This document shows positions 53,395 through 61,513 of a stretch of DNA of 64,000 bases, piece after piece. The stretch's first letter is position 1; each line of letters begins with the position of its first letter. The notes beneath the pieces were generated by a model that did no database searches, had not been told where the DNA came from, and was given only the letters and a program-made list of their open reading frames with translations. The stretch covers positions 496,001 through 560,000 of the forward strand of contig NZ_BMJC01000005.1 of assembly GCF_014642875.1 (NCBI RefSeq), in the 5' to 3' direction. Both the position numbers and the translations under genes were made by a program. Source of the stretch: Puia dinghuensis. Its GTDB lineage: Bacteria > Bacteroidota > Bacteroidia > Chitinophagales > Chitinophagaceae.

Positions 53395-54399
53395 ATGAAA
53401 AATCTTACCCTCTTCCTATCCGCCATCATCGTGCTCCACACCGCCACTGCCCAAACTCCCAACCCTACCCCTATCACTTCCGGCAACCCCATCTTCCCAG
53501 GCTGGTACGCAGACCCCGAAGCCGCCGTCTTCGACAACGCCTATTGGGTCTACCCCACTTATTCGGACAAATATGACAAGCAAGTCTTTTTCGACGCCTT
53601 CTCATCGCCCGATCTCATCCATTGGACAAAACATCCCCACATCCTCGACACCGCCTCCATCCACTGGGCACACCGCGCCATGTGGGCCCCGGCCATCACC
53701 TGCCTTGCCCACCCGCCCTCTGGCTCCCCCAAATATTTTCTCTTCTTCGCCGCCAACGACATCCAGAACGACAGCTCCGTCGGTGGCATCGGTGTCGCGG
53801 TCGCAGACAAACCCGAAGGTCCCTATAAAGATTATCTGGGAAAACCCCTCATCGATAAATTCCACAACGGCGCCCAACCCATCGACCAGGCCGTCTTTCA
53901 CGACAAGGACGGGCAATATTATATGATCTACGGCGGATGGGGCCATTGCAACATCGCCCGGTTGAAACCCGACTTTACGGGCTTCGAACCCTTCCCCGAC
54001 GGAACGACATTTAAAGAGATTACGCCAAAAGGCTATGTAGAAGGCCCCTGGATGTTCAGCCGCAACGGCAAATATTATTTTATGTGGTCTGAAGGCGGCT
54101 GGGGCGGCCCTGACTACTCCGTGGCCTATGCGATGGCCGACACTCCCACTGGGCCCTTCCAGCGCATCGGCAAGATCCTGCAACAGGACACCGCCGTCGC
54201 CACCGGCGCAGGGCATCATTCCGTCATCCACATCCCCGGCACAGACGACTATTACATCGTCTACCACCGCCGCCCCCTGGGTGAAACCGACGCCAACCAC
54301 CGCGTCACCTGCATCGACCACATGGTCTTCAACCCCGACGGCCTCATCCGCCCCGTCACCATCACCAAAGAAGGCGTCACCGCCCGCCCCCTCCACTAA
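53395..54399 (+). CDS. GH43 family glycoside hydrolase, secreted
   Basis: 334-residue exported five-blade propeller enzyme; signal peptide MKNLTLFLSAIIVLHTATAQ. Catalytic residues are visible: base D40 in GWYADPE, pKa-modulating D164 in PIDQAVF, acid E216 in GYVEGPWMF. Other GH43 marks are AHRAMWAPAI and GAGHHSVIHIPGTDDYYIVYHRR, with a His that often binds calcium. Family members cleave arabinose, xylose or galactose from plant polysaccharides; the exact specificity cannot be told. Only one catalytic domain, no extra binding module. Starts 12 bases from the divergent serine hydrolase gene; convergent with the unknown operon. Confidence 0.93.
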   Translation: MKNLTLFLSAIIVLHTATAQTPNPTPITSGNPIFPGWYADPEAAVFDNAYWVYPTYSDKYDKQVFFDAFSSPDLIHWTKHPHILDTASIHWAHRAMWAPAITCLAHPPSGSPKYFLFFAANDIQNDSSVGGIGVAVADKPEGPYKDYLGKPLIDKFHNGAQPIDQAVFHDKDGQYYMIYGGWGHCNIARLKPDFTGFEPFPDGTTFKEITPKGYVEGPWMFSRNGKYYFMWSEGGWGGPDYSVAYAMADTPTGPFQRIGKILQQDTAVATGAGHHSVIHIPGTDDYYIVYHRRPLGETDANHRVTCIDHMVFNPDGLIRPVTITKEGVTARPLH

Positions 54400-54418
54400 C
54401 GGCCGGGGTGCATTTCTT

Positions 54419-56854
54419 TTATCTCAAGACACCTCTGCGGATGAAAATTCTGTTCCTTAGTTCCTCTACCCTTACTGCTATCTCTTTAAAGGAATCATGC
54501 ATGGCAACTTCGATCCTCTTGACTGCATAAAGCCTGTCTGTAGCATCTAAAATCTTCAAATTAGCTTCCGGCAAATTGTCTTTTTCCCAGTATTGCAATG
54601 CCTCATAATATTCTATCTCAGCCTCTGTGAAGTTATAGATAGCAAGGCTGGAATAGTCGAGACCCGCATCTCCACAGAATATCTTAAGCTCTTCAATAGC
54701 CCCCCGGGCTTGTTGTAACAGCGCATCCTGAGAAAAATTCATTAAAGCATATTTCCGGGTGCTGGTATCCGCTATTGAATTGCAAAGAGCGATCAGGTTC
54801 TTCCGAATAAGCAAACGGGCAAACTCATTATCGACTTCCGCCAGAAGCTTGCCATAGCCATCCTTAGCTTTCTGCTCGAATACCAGGGCATTGGCAAAAA
54901 GCGCGATACAAGTCTCTATTGCATCCCCGGTTGCATTTCCCTCTAAAAGGATATCATATGCCTGCGAAACATAGCCCAGCGCCAGGCCATGGCAAAACCG
55001 CGGATCGTCACTCTTCGCCAACAATTCATTTCCCATCCTGATTGCCTCTGAAAATTGTTTGTTCCGCCTTAACAACCAAAGAACCACGTAGTCGAACTCC
55101 TGGGCGAAAACAATATTTTTCTTCCGAATTTTAATCTTGTTCCCACCGGGCTCCAGCGCTAAATTAATGGCGGCATTTTCCAGAATCCGCTTTTGCTTTC
55201 TTAAAACCTCTATTAATTCCAGCTCTTTCGAACTGTTATCTTTCTTTTGACTCGCCCCCGCATTACCGACATCGGTAATCAGATAGAAATAAGTTGTCAG
55301 CAGGAATTGTAATGAAATATTTCTTATGTTGTCGCTATCTTTGGATATCTCCTTGAAGATATTGTTTAAGTTAGGGACGATTTCCTGGATATCGGTTTCC
55401 TTATTATTGAAAATCTCGCAGATCATCTCCAACACGGGATAAAGATCCCTGGCACATTCCTCTTCACCATCTTGTATCAGCAGCAAAAAAGGTAATTGAT
55501 GAAAGCTATCCCGGACGATATCCAGTCCGAATCTGATCCTTATCGTGACAATACTTTTGTTACGATTTAGAATGTTGTAGAGTAAATACGTTTGCTTATA
55601 TTGACTGATATTGAACAGGATATCGCTCCCTTCCGTCATAATATTCTCCTGGTCTATATATCTCCTCACCTTTGACAATATCGAGTTTACTTCACTCATT
55701 TTCCCTGATATATTCAAATCGAGAATCGCTTTGTATTTATTGTAGATCTTAAAGTAAAAGTGATTATCGATATTCGCGGAGTATCGACCCAGTATCCGGT
55801 CAAGCATATTCATCATCTCATCGTCTCCATAAGCGTCTGCACCTGCTGAATCACTCTTTGAAAGCTGCCTCACCTGCGTGATCAATTTTTCCAGCGACTG
55901 AAGTATAAGAATAGGTGTGTCATCATTTGCGTCCGGAAACTCTTCTGTCAATATTTTAAAAAGGAAACATTGAAATATATTTCTATGAAAATTATAATGC
56001 AAATATCCGCTCTCATTATCGACATTTTGTTTAAACAAGGAAAAGATCTCTCTCGACTTCAGCGGGGCAGATGACAGATAAATAAAGTTCACCTTTCTTT
56101 CCGGGTACTCAAGCCGGAGTTTGTTATTGATGCTATTCAGCCTGTCGATTACTTCTACATCCCGGTAAGAGTTGGACAAATAAGTATATCTATCCGTGTC
56201 GGAGTTGAGCCTTGTCAGATAAAAAGCGTTGTTTTCAACAAACAGGTCATATATCTTTTCTACATTGTCCGTTGGCGTTGCATCAGCAAAAACAGTGTTT
56301 AAAATGTGGTCTAATTCGCTGTCTGACGTATTGAAATCGAAAACGGAAAGCTTATTTTCTAAAAAGGAAAAGAAATTCCTGTTTATATTCCCTTTGTTTT
56401 CGCTCAGTATCAGTAAAAAAAGAACCAGTTCTATATTTTTCCGCAGCTTTTCCTTATCGATGCTCTCACCCTTTTCTAATTTGCCGATCTCCTCGGATAG
56501 CCTTTCCATATTCGAGGTAAGAAATCCGCTGTTCTTTATCTGGCGCTCTATATGGTTTTTCGCGGCTAATAATTCTATTTTATACTCATCAAGTACGATA
56601 AGCCTGGAAGTCAGGAAGGTGTTGAAAAATTTATCATAGGCAATTGCCCGTTGAGCGATCATGTTCTTGTTCCCCGAATTCAGGAATCCGCTCTCGGTAT
56701 AAGGCAAAAAATGATTCATGATATCATAGGTATCTATCGCATAAAAGAATTGAAACCCCTCTTTTCGCATCTGAATATCCCGCTTGATATCATGAATCTC
56801 TTCAATCCTGAAGTTTACAATAAAATTATTCTTATCCACGATTTTCCCGCTCAT
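54419..56854 (-). CDS. 811-residue protein of unknown function, operon gene 4
   Basis: Large, mostly helical cytosolic protein without signal peptide; I recognise no family. Near the N-terminus a hydrophobic strand then AIDTYDIMNHFLPY (D41), followed by an acidic helix region LIVLDEYKIELLAAK, recalls the start of PIN-like nucleases (strand, Asp, helix, later Glu), but the remaining acidic residues cannot be identified, so this is only a hint. Residues about 545-800 look like repeated helix pairs (YVVLWLLRRNKQFSEAIRMGNELLAKSDD, AYDILLEGNATGDAIETCIALFANALVFEQ), similar to TPR-type scaffolds. Overlaps the previous gene by 23 bases. Rich in Lys, Asn and Ile; AT-rich DNA: 16 G/C in 60 at 56341-56400. 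Confidence 0.8.
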   Translation of the reverse strand: MSGKIVDKNNFIVNFRIEEIHDIKRDIQMRKEGFQFFYAIDTYDIMNHFLPYTESGFLNSGNKNMIAQRAIAYDKFFNTFLTSRLIVLDEYKIELLAAKNHIERQIKNSGFLTSNMERLSEEIGKLEKGESIDKEKLRKNIELVLFLLILSENKGNINRNFFSFLENKLSVFDFNTSDSELDHILNTVFADATPTDNVEKIYDLFVENNAFYLTRLNSDTDRYTYLSNSYRDVEVIDRLNSINNKLRLEYPERKVNFIYLSSAPLKSREIFSLFKQNVDNESGYLHYNFHRNIFQCFLFKILTEEFPDANDDTPILILQSLEKLITQVRQLSKSDSAGADAYGDDEMMNMLDRILGRYSANIDNHFYFKIYNKYKAILDLNISGKMSEVNSILSKVRRYIDQENIMTEGSDILFNISQYKQTYLLYNILNRNKSIVTIRIRFGLDIVRDSFHQLPFLLLIQDGEEECARDLYPVLEMICEIFNNKETDIQEIVPNLNNIFKEISKDSDNIRNISLQFLLTTYFYLITDVGNAGASQKKDNSSKELELIEVLRKQKRILENAAINLALEPGGNKIKIRKKNIVFAQEFDYVVLWLLRRNKQFSEAIRMGNELLAKSDDPRFCHGLALGYVSQAYDILLEGNATGDAIETCIALFANALVFEQKAKDGYGKLLAEVDNEFARLLIRKNLIALCNSIADTSTRKYALMNFSQDALLQQARGAIEELKIFCGDAGLDYSSLAIYNFTEAEIEYYEALQYWEKDNLPEANLKILDATDRLYAVKRIEVAMHDSFKEIAVRVEELRNRIFIRRGVLR

Positions 56855-57803
56855 ATCTTATTGCTTTATGTCTTTTTTTTACATCATCACGCATCCGGTA
56901 AATATTATCATTTTTCGCATAATCACCGGTATTCCCCTCCATGGATAGCCTGTGCATCTCATGTTCCATCTGAAAGCTTCTCACAACAGTGGACTGTCCC
57001 ATCAACCCGGGGTCCAGTCTGTCGGAATAGGTCTTGGAAAGTAGTCGCATGAATACAATATTGTTCAGCCAGGACGTATCTTTGACAAAAATATCCCGCC
57101 GGTTGAAGATATCTCTTTCCTGCATGAACGTCGGCTCGCTCTGATACTCGCCCAACACATCCAGCAAAATGATCCTATGATCGGAATTCGCTTCTTCTTC
57201 ATAAATATATTTAGCTAATACGTCGTTGGAAATTCTGTACTCATTAATGTAAGTGAACCGGTCATTGCTGTAAATGAAATCCCGGTAATTCAGTCGATAG
57301 GAAGACCTTATTTTATTAAATAAGGCAATAACTTTTTCCAGGGCATCGTCTATACGTTTCAAATCGCCTTTAATGTCTTTGTGTGCCAGGTAAAGGTCCG
57401 GATCAACAGTAAAGACCGGTGAGGCATTCACTTTCCCGATCAATTGATGGGTAATTCCATTGAGTTTAAAAAAGGAAGAAATGATGAGTTTCGAAACATC
57501 ATTGCCCATTTTATAAGGCAGCGAAGGCACAATTTTTAGAAAAAGTGTCTCGAAGGGCCCTGCCTCGATCCTGCCTTCCTGAGTGACATAGCTAAATATT
57601 TCCTCGCCGGATTTTTCAGCCCGCATCTCCTTCCCCGTATATCTCAGGCAATCTTCCAAAGTCAGATCACCCGCCGATTCGAAGTCAATCATCGTTGAAT
57701 TCCCGGCAGCCTGGAAGAACAATTGCTCATCCTCGTTTATGAAAACACTTTCACAAAACGCATTCACCGGCATAAATGGCCTCATCACACCGTAATACCT
57801 CAT
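56832..57803 (-). CDS. 323-residue protein of unknown function, operon gene 3
   Basis: Cytosolic protein, no signal or membrane segment, family unknown. ATG 57803 (MRYYGVMRPFMPVNAFC) is two bases after the stop of gene 2; a GTG at 57809 overlapping that stop is an alternative. N-terminal part is mixed alpha/beta (VFINEDEQLFFQAAGNSTMIDFESAGDLTLEDCL), the middle is helical and basic with a conserved-looking DLYLAHKDIKGDLKRIDDALEKVIALFNKI, and the C-terminus is strongly charged (MRDDVKKRHKAIRYERENRG). The next gene overlaps by 23 bases. Its role must be linked to the other three genes by operon logic; nothing more can be said. Confidence 0.75.
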   Translation of the reverse strand: MRYYGVMRPFMPVNAFCESVFINEDEQLFFQAAGNSTMIDFESAGDLTLEDCLRYTGKEMRAEKSGEEIFSYVTQEGRIEAGPFETLFLKIVPSLPYKMGNDVSKLIISSFFKLNGITHQLIGKVNASPVFTVDPDLYLAHKDIKGDLKRIDDALEKVIALFNKIRSSYRLNYRDFIYSNDRFTYINEYRISNDVLAKYIYEEEANSDHRIILLDVLGEYQSEPTFMQERDIFNRRDIFVKDTSWLNNIVFMRLLSKTYSDRLDPGLMGQSTVVRSFQMEHEMHRLSMEGNTGDYAKNDNIYRMRDDVKKRHKAIRYERENRG

Positions 57804-57805
57804 TT

Positions 57806-58609
57806 TCACAAATTTTTATATATATCACTTATTTTATTATTCACCTCCTCTACTATATAGTTATAGATAACGTCAGCTGTCCTATCCTCCCGGTAAAGCA
57901 GTATCTTCTTATCATATTCGTTACCTGAAAGATGAAACGCACTCATCACCTGTTGCTTGGCCTCTTCTGTAGAACCAAATCTATCCGGAAGTATGATAAA
58001 GAGGGGCGTCAACGGCAAGGAATCGACAAATTGTATTTCTATCGTATATGCCTGATCTCCGAATTCTGTCTCCGCCTGACGGTCTTCAAGAAAAGAATAC
58101 AAATGTTTCAACCATCCTATCGGTGAACACCAGGGATAGTGTTCAGGTTTAATGGTCAACTTCTTCTGCAAATAGTTATCATTACACGAAAAGAGATGCC
58201 AGATGAACATCTTGATCTCATCGCTCACTGAATCAGGTTTAATCAGAAATTCTTTCAGGGGCAGATTTATTTTATACCGTTCATAACCGCCGGAATCAAA
58301 TGGAACGAGCCTTTGGGGACATCGCTGAAACGACTCGAGATCGAAAATAAACCCTATTGGCGGGTTTCGTCTGTCATAGCGGTGGTGTAACTGTTCTTCC
58401 GGGATATAGGGCGCCCTGCCGTAAAAGAAAAATAACAAACACTCATTAAATTCCTCATAAAATTCGACAGCCCGCATTTCTTCGTGCTCCAGCATTTTTC
58501 TGACAGCTTCGAGATTGGTTGTATGGCAGACGGGCAGCAACGGAATCCTTTTGTAGGACTCTTCCCCCCGATTTCCAAACAGATCCGAAAATTTAACCAC
58601 CTGTTTCAT
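57806..58609 (-). CDS. 267-residue protein with ADP-ribosyltransferase-like motif pattern, operon gene 2
   Basis: Cytosolic protein; start MKQVVKFSDL at ATG 58609, overlapping gene 1 by 17 bases (longer in-frame starts lie deep in gene 1 and encode no sensible N-terminus). Residues 26-45 read LPVCHTTNLEAVRKMLEHEE, a strand with His 29-Thr followed by a helix, similar to the H-x-T beginning of DarT-like/ART-fold proteins (YHITHIDNLPSIL-type). This is followed by LLFFFYGRAPY (58-68), like the Y-F..R.P segment of those proteins, then PPIGFIFDLESF and a conserved-looking VPFDSGG (102-108). I cannot find a sure catalytic Glu. Family assignment is therefore a hypothesis. Confidence 0.75.
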   Translation of the reverse strand: MKQVVKFSDLFGNRGEESYKRIPLLPVCHTTNLEAVRKMLEHEEMRAVEFYEEFNECLLFFFYGRAPYIPEEQLHHRYDRRNPPIGFIFDLESFQRCPQRLVPFDSGGYERYKINLPLKEFLIKPDSVSDEIKMFIWHLFSCNDNYLQKKLTIKPEHYPWCSPIGWLKHLYSFLEDRQAETEFGDQAYTIEIQFVDSLPLTPLFIILPDRFGSTEEAKQQVMSAFHLSGNEYDKKILLYREDRTADVIYNYIVEEVNNKISDIYKNL

Positions 58610-59165
58610 TTTCTTCAGATTTCGTATAGTTGGTATATGCGTTATCAAGGTCGATGATTGCCCATCGATGATAGGTGGATGCTTTGAATAATACCACCAT
58701 GGAAAGGGCAATCCCGCCGATAAAATGAAAAATAGTAAAGGATTTTATGGAGACGAGGCATTGAACATCTATACAAATAAGTGCTAAAGCCAGGGATGAG
58801 GAAAAATTCTTTAGCACATTCCATTGCTCTACATATCTGAAATTCTCCTTGCTCTTTTCTCTTACGACAATGTATTTTTGTGAGTTACCCGCACTGGAAT
58901 TTTTTGGTTTTGGTACAGGCCATAACCATTCCTTTAAATTAAGCAGGTAGTTGCCGAAGATGCATAAGATAAAGCCGGTACAATACGCCGCCAGGATGAA
59001 TAAAAAAGTCACCAGTAAACCGGCATCGCCCAATGCTTCTTTAACATCGTCCGGGGTAGGCCCTGCCGGTGAGTGTGCAGGAATTATAAAAAGGGATGAA
59101 ATTAATAACCCGCCTGGAATGGCATAGGAAAAGAGATCAAAAAGAGTGTATTTTAAGTTTTCCAT
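58593..59165 (-). CDS. 190-residue membrane protein with four predicted TM helices, operon gene 1
   Basis: Small integral membrane protein. Hydrophobic segments at about 10-29 (DLFSYAIPGGLLISSLFIIP), 49-72 (GLLVTFLFILAAYCTGFILC), 120-138 and 143-161. Between helices 2 and 3 is a basic cytosolic loop (NSQKYIVVREKSKENFRYVEQW). The YAIPG motif in the first helix is common in small, uncharacterised bacterial membrane proteins, several of which occur beside conflict genes; I cannot name a family. ATG 59165 is chosen over a TTG two codons upstream. First gene of the operon, 85 bases after the S1/P1 nuclease end on the same strand; overlaps gene 2. Confidence 0.75.
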   Translation of the reverse strand: MENLKYTLFDLFSYAIPGGLLISSLFIIPAHSPAGPTPDDVKEALGDAGLLVTFLFILAAYCTGFILCIFGNYLLNLKEWLWPVPKPKNSSAGNSQKYIVVREKSKENFRYVEQWNVLKNFSSSLALALICIDVQCLVSIKSFTIFHFIGGIALSMVVLFKASTYHRWAIIDLDNAYTNYTKSEENETGG

Positions 59166-59250
59166 ATCCAAAGAGGTATTAAAAGCACCTCTTAAGATAC
59201 TCGATACAATCCGCTGAAAAAACGGGAAAAAAACGGTTTTTTTATCTCAA

Positions 59251-60378
59251 CTATTTCACTACAAAATGCGCCGCGTCGGTAACCACAATCTCCGGCTTCC
59301 CCTTATATAGAATAATCTTCCCCGTCGCTTCCACCGTCTTCCCCTCGATGCCGGTATAAGCATCCTTCACATCCCCCTTCAACACCACGGTCAGCAGCTG
59401 ATTGGGGTACGCCGCACCCAGATTCACCAATGTAAGCCCCTCAAAAGCCTTGTAGCCGTATACCTTCGCGCTTACCACCACATTCTCCCCCACATGCGCC
59501 CCGGCATCCGCAACATCAATCCTCACCGCAGCCGAAGAACCCGCCGCACTCACCGCCGCCTCATTCGCAAACAAACTATTCAACACCCCCGCCAGCCGTA
59601 TCCCCGCCTGCTCCAACCGCTGCTCCACAATACCAATATGCTCCTGGTAATACTGGTCGCCAACCGCCCGGCTCTTCATCGCATCCACCTCCGCATACAG
59701 CTTCGATGAGATAGTATAACTCTCCCACATCCACTTGACAAGCGGGTCCTTCTGCCATTGGCTCATCTGTTCCGGCGTAGCATGATCCACCCTCTCGGCC
59801 AGCTGCTCATAGCTAAGCCCCAGGCCGTCGATCAGATTCCCATCCCAAACGCTGTGAAGATTTGTCCCATTCCCCTTATAATTAAGCTGAATCGTATTAC
59901 CACCCCTATCCTCGGCGCGGCTGACATGCATGGGCTGGTGTAAGTCGCCCACAAAATGAACGATAAATTTCAACGCCTCCACCTTCTTCTCCCGTGGCGT
60001 CGCCGGATCCGCCACCTCCCGCTCCAACTGGCGCAACGCACTATACACATTCTCCCCGCTCATCCCTTCCACCTGTTGCCGGAATTCGTCATAACTCAGT
60101 CCCAGCGGCAGGTTAATATAATGCCAGGGGCTGGTATGCCGGTACTCCGCCTGCCCGCGAACCTCATCCGCCCAGGTGCTGACATCGGCAAGCGTCTCAC
60201 TGCCCAACAACTCCTGCACCGCCGCTCTCGCCGCAGGCGTCAGGTGTTTCTCGGCTATCTTCCCCACAGTCCGGTGCCCCGTGACACCCCAGGAAAGCAA
60301 ACCGACAGCAACGATAACAATAGCTAAAATGGCTAACCGCGGTGACTCCATTCGGGCCAGACAAAGTCTCTTTTTCAT
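59251..60378 (-). CDS. S1/P1 family zinc nuclease with C-terminal OB-like domain, secreted
   Basis: 375-residue exported nuclease. A leader with a hydrophobic stretch (LAILAIVIVAVGLLS) is followed by WGVTGHR: the Trp after the cleavage site is the zinc-binding N-terminal residue of mature P1-type nucleases. Other ligands: DVSTWADEVRG, HYINLPLG, FIVHFVGDLHQPMHVSRAEDRGGN and NLHSVWDGNLID. These enzymes degrade single-stranded DNA and RNA and remove 3'-phosphates. The extra 85-residue C-terminus (VGENVVVSAKVYGYKAFEGLTLVNLGAAYPNQLLTVVLKG ... GKTVEATGKIILYKGKPEIVV) has the strand pattern of an OB fold, possibly for nucleic acid binding. Likely scavenges extracellular nucleic acids. Confidence 0.92.
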   Translation of the reverse strand: MKKRLCLARMESPRLAILAIVIVAVGLLSWGVTGHRTVGKIAEKHLTPAARAAVQELLGSETLADVSTWADEVRGQAEYRHTSPWHYINLPLGLSYDEFRQQVEGMSGENVYSALRQLEREVADPATPREKKVEALKFIVHFVGDLHQPMHVSRAEDRGGNTIQLNYKGNGTNLHSVWDGNLIDGLGLSYEQLAERVDHATPEQMSQWQKDPLVKWMWESYTISSKLYAEVDAMKSRAVGDQYYQEHIGIVEQRLEQAGIRLAGVLNSLFANEAAVSAAGSSAAVRIDVADAGAHVGENVVVSAKVYGYKAFEGLTLVNLGAAYPNQLLTVVLKGDVKDAYTGIEGKTVEATGKIILYKGKPEIVVTDAAHFVVK

Positions 60379-60394
60379 AGCCGCCAAGATACGA

Positions 60395-61513
60395 CTATTC
60401 CCACTTAAACGCCTTCACCGCCCATACCCCAATCCCCACCGTCCACAACAACAATCCTCCTAACTGCACCGGCAACTTCCAAAAATGCATCCCATCAAAA
60501 GCAATCTTCCTCAACCCTTCCACAAAAAAAGTTAACGGTAAAATATTACAGAAATCCTGCAACCAATGCGGATAACTCTCGATCGGAAAAAACAACCCAC
60601 ACAGCAAGATCTGCGGCAACGTAAGCGTATTAGCCACCGGCGTCACCGAATGCTCGTTCTGCACCACACCGCTTATTATAAACCCGATCCCCATAAAGAT
60701 CCCCAACCCGAACAGCGAGAACAACAACATCTCCACCACCGTCGCCCAGCCATTCACCAGCGTAAAATCGAATATAAAATACCCCAACCCCACCATGATC
60801 ATGAAGCCTATCACGTGAAAGAACAGCCGGCTCAACATTTCTCCGCCGATGATCGTCCGCTTCCGCACCGGCGTCGCCCGCAGTCGCTTCAATACAAAAT
60901 TTTGCCGCAGGCTGAACAACAGAAAAGCCGACCCATACACCCCCGCCATCAACAACGAAAACCCAAGCTGCCCTGGCAATACGAAATCGATTGTCTTATG
61001 CAGGTGCCCCGGCACCCGAACCATCGTAAACGCGGCAAGCGAAGGATTCTTCGGAAAAACCCGCCGGTCCAATTCCCTGATCGTCGCATTGATCACCGGC
61101 CGCAACAAGGTCATCCCCCTGGAAGTGGAATCAGTTCCACTCAAGGTAACCCGGTAATGCGGGATCATCGCCCCCACACCTCCATCCGAAACGATATTCA
61201 ATTCGGTACCGATCGTCCCCTTCTTCATCGCCTCGCTGATCTCCGCCGCCGAAAGTCCCGTCTCCAACCGCACGATCCGTATCTGCCCAATCGCCTTGTA
61301 GATAGGATTCACTGTATCACATCCCGGCGCCACGGCCACCTTTATCGGTCCACCACTATCCCCCACAAGCGACCCGAAAACGATAATAAAGAAAATAGGG
61401 AACGCCAGCGAGAACACCACCGAAGTAGGACTCCGCAGCGTCGCGATCAGGCTATACTTCGACAATGTCAGCGTAGCCCGCAACTGGCTCACCCTATTGA
61501 CCGTTCCTTGCAT
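60395..61513 (-). CDS. ABC-2 type transporter permease
   Basis: 372-residue inner-membrane protein. One TM helix near the N-terminus (SPTSVVFSLAFPIFFIIVFGSLV), a periplasmic domain of about 130 residues, then five TM helices (LGFSLLMAGVYGSAFLLFSL, LFFHVIGFMIMVGLGYFIF, VVEMLLFSLFGLGIFMGIGFII, LPQILLCGLFFPIES, LGGLLLWTVGIGVWAV), the standard ABC-2 permease/YhgE-like layout with a large exported loop. It would export a lipid, polysaccharide or drug together with an ATPase that is not in this window. Overlaps the S9 peptidase gene by 20 bases and is followed by the S1/P1 gene after 16 bases, so these three genes may be one operon. Confidence 0.9.
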   Translation of the reverse strand: MQGTVNRVSQLRATLTLSKYSLIATLRSPTSVVFSLAFPIFFIIVFGSLVGDSGGPIKVAVAPGCDTVNPIYKAIGQIRIVRLETGLSAAEISEAMKKGTIGTELNIVSDGGVGAMIPHYRVTLSGTDSTSRGMTLLRPVINATIRELDRRVFPKNPSLAAFTMVRVPGHLHKTIDFVLPGQLGFSLLMAGVYGSAFLLFSLRQNFVLKRLRATPVRKRTIIGGEMLSRLFFHVIGFMIMVGLGYFIFDFTLVNGWATVVEMLLFSLFGLGIFMGIGFIISGVVQNEHSVTPVANTLTLPQILLCGLFFPIESYPHWLQDFCNILPLTFFVEGLRKIAFDGMHFWKLPVQLGGLLLWTVGIGVWAVKAFKWE

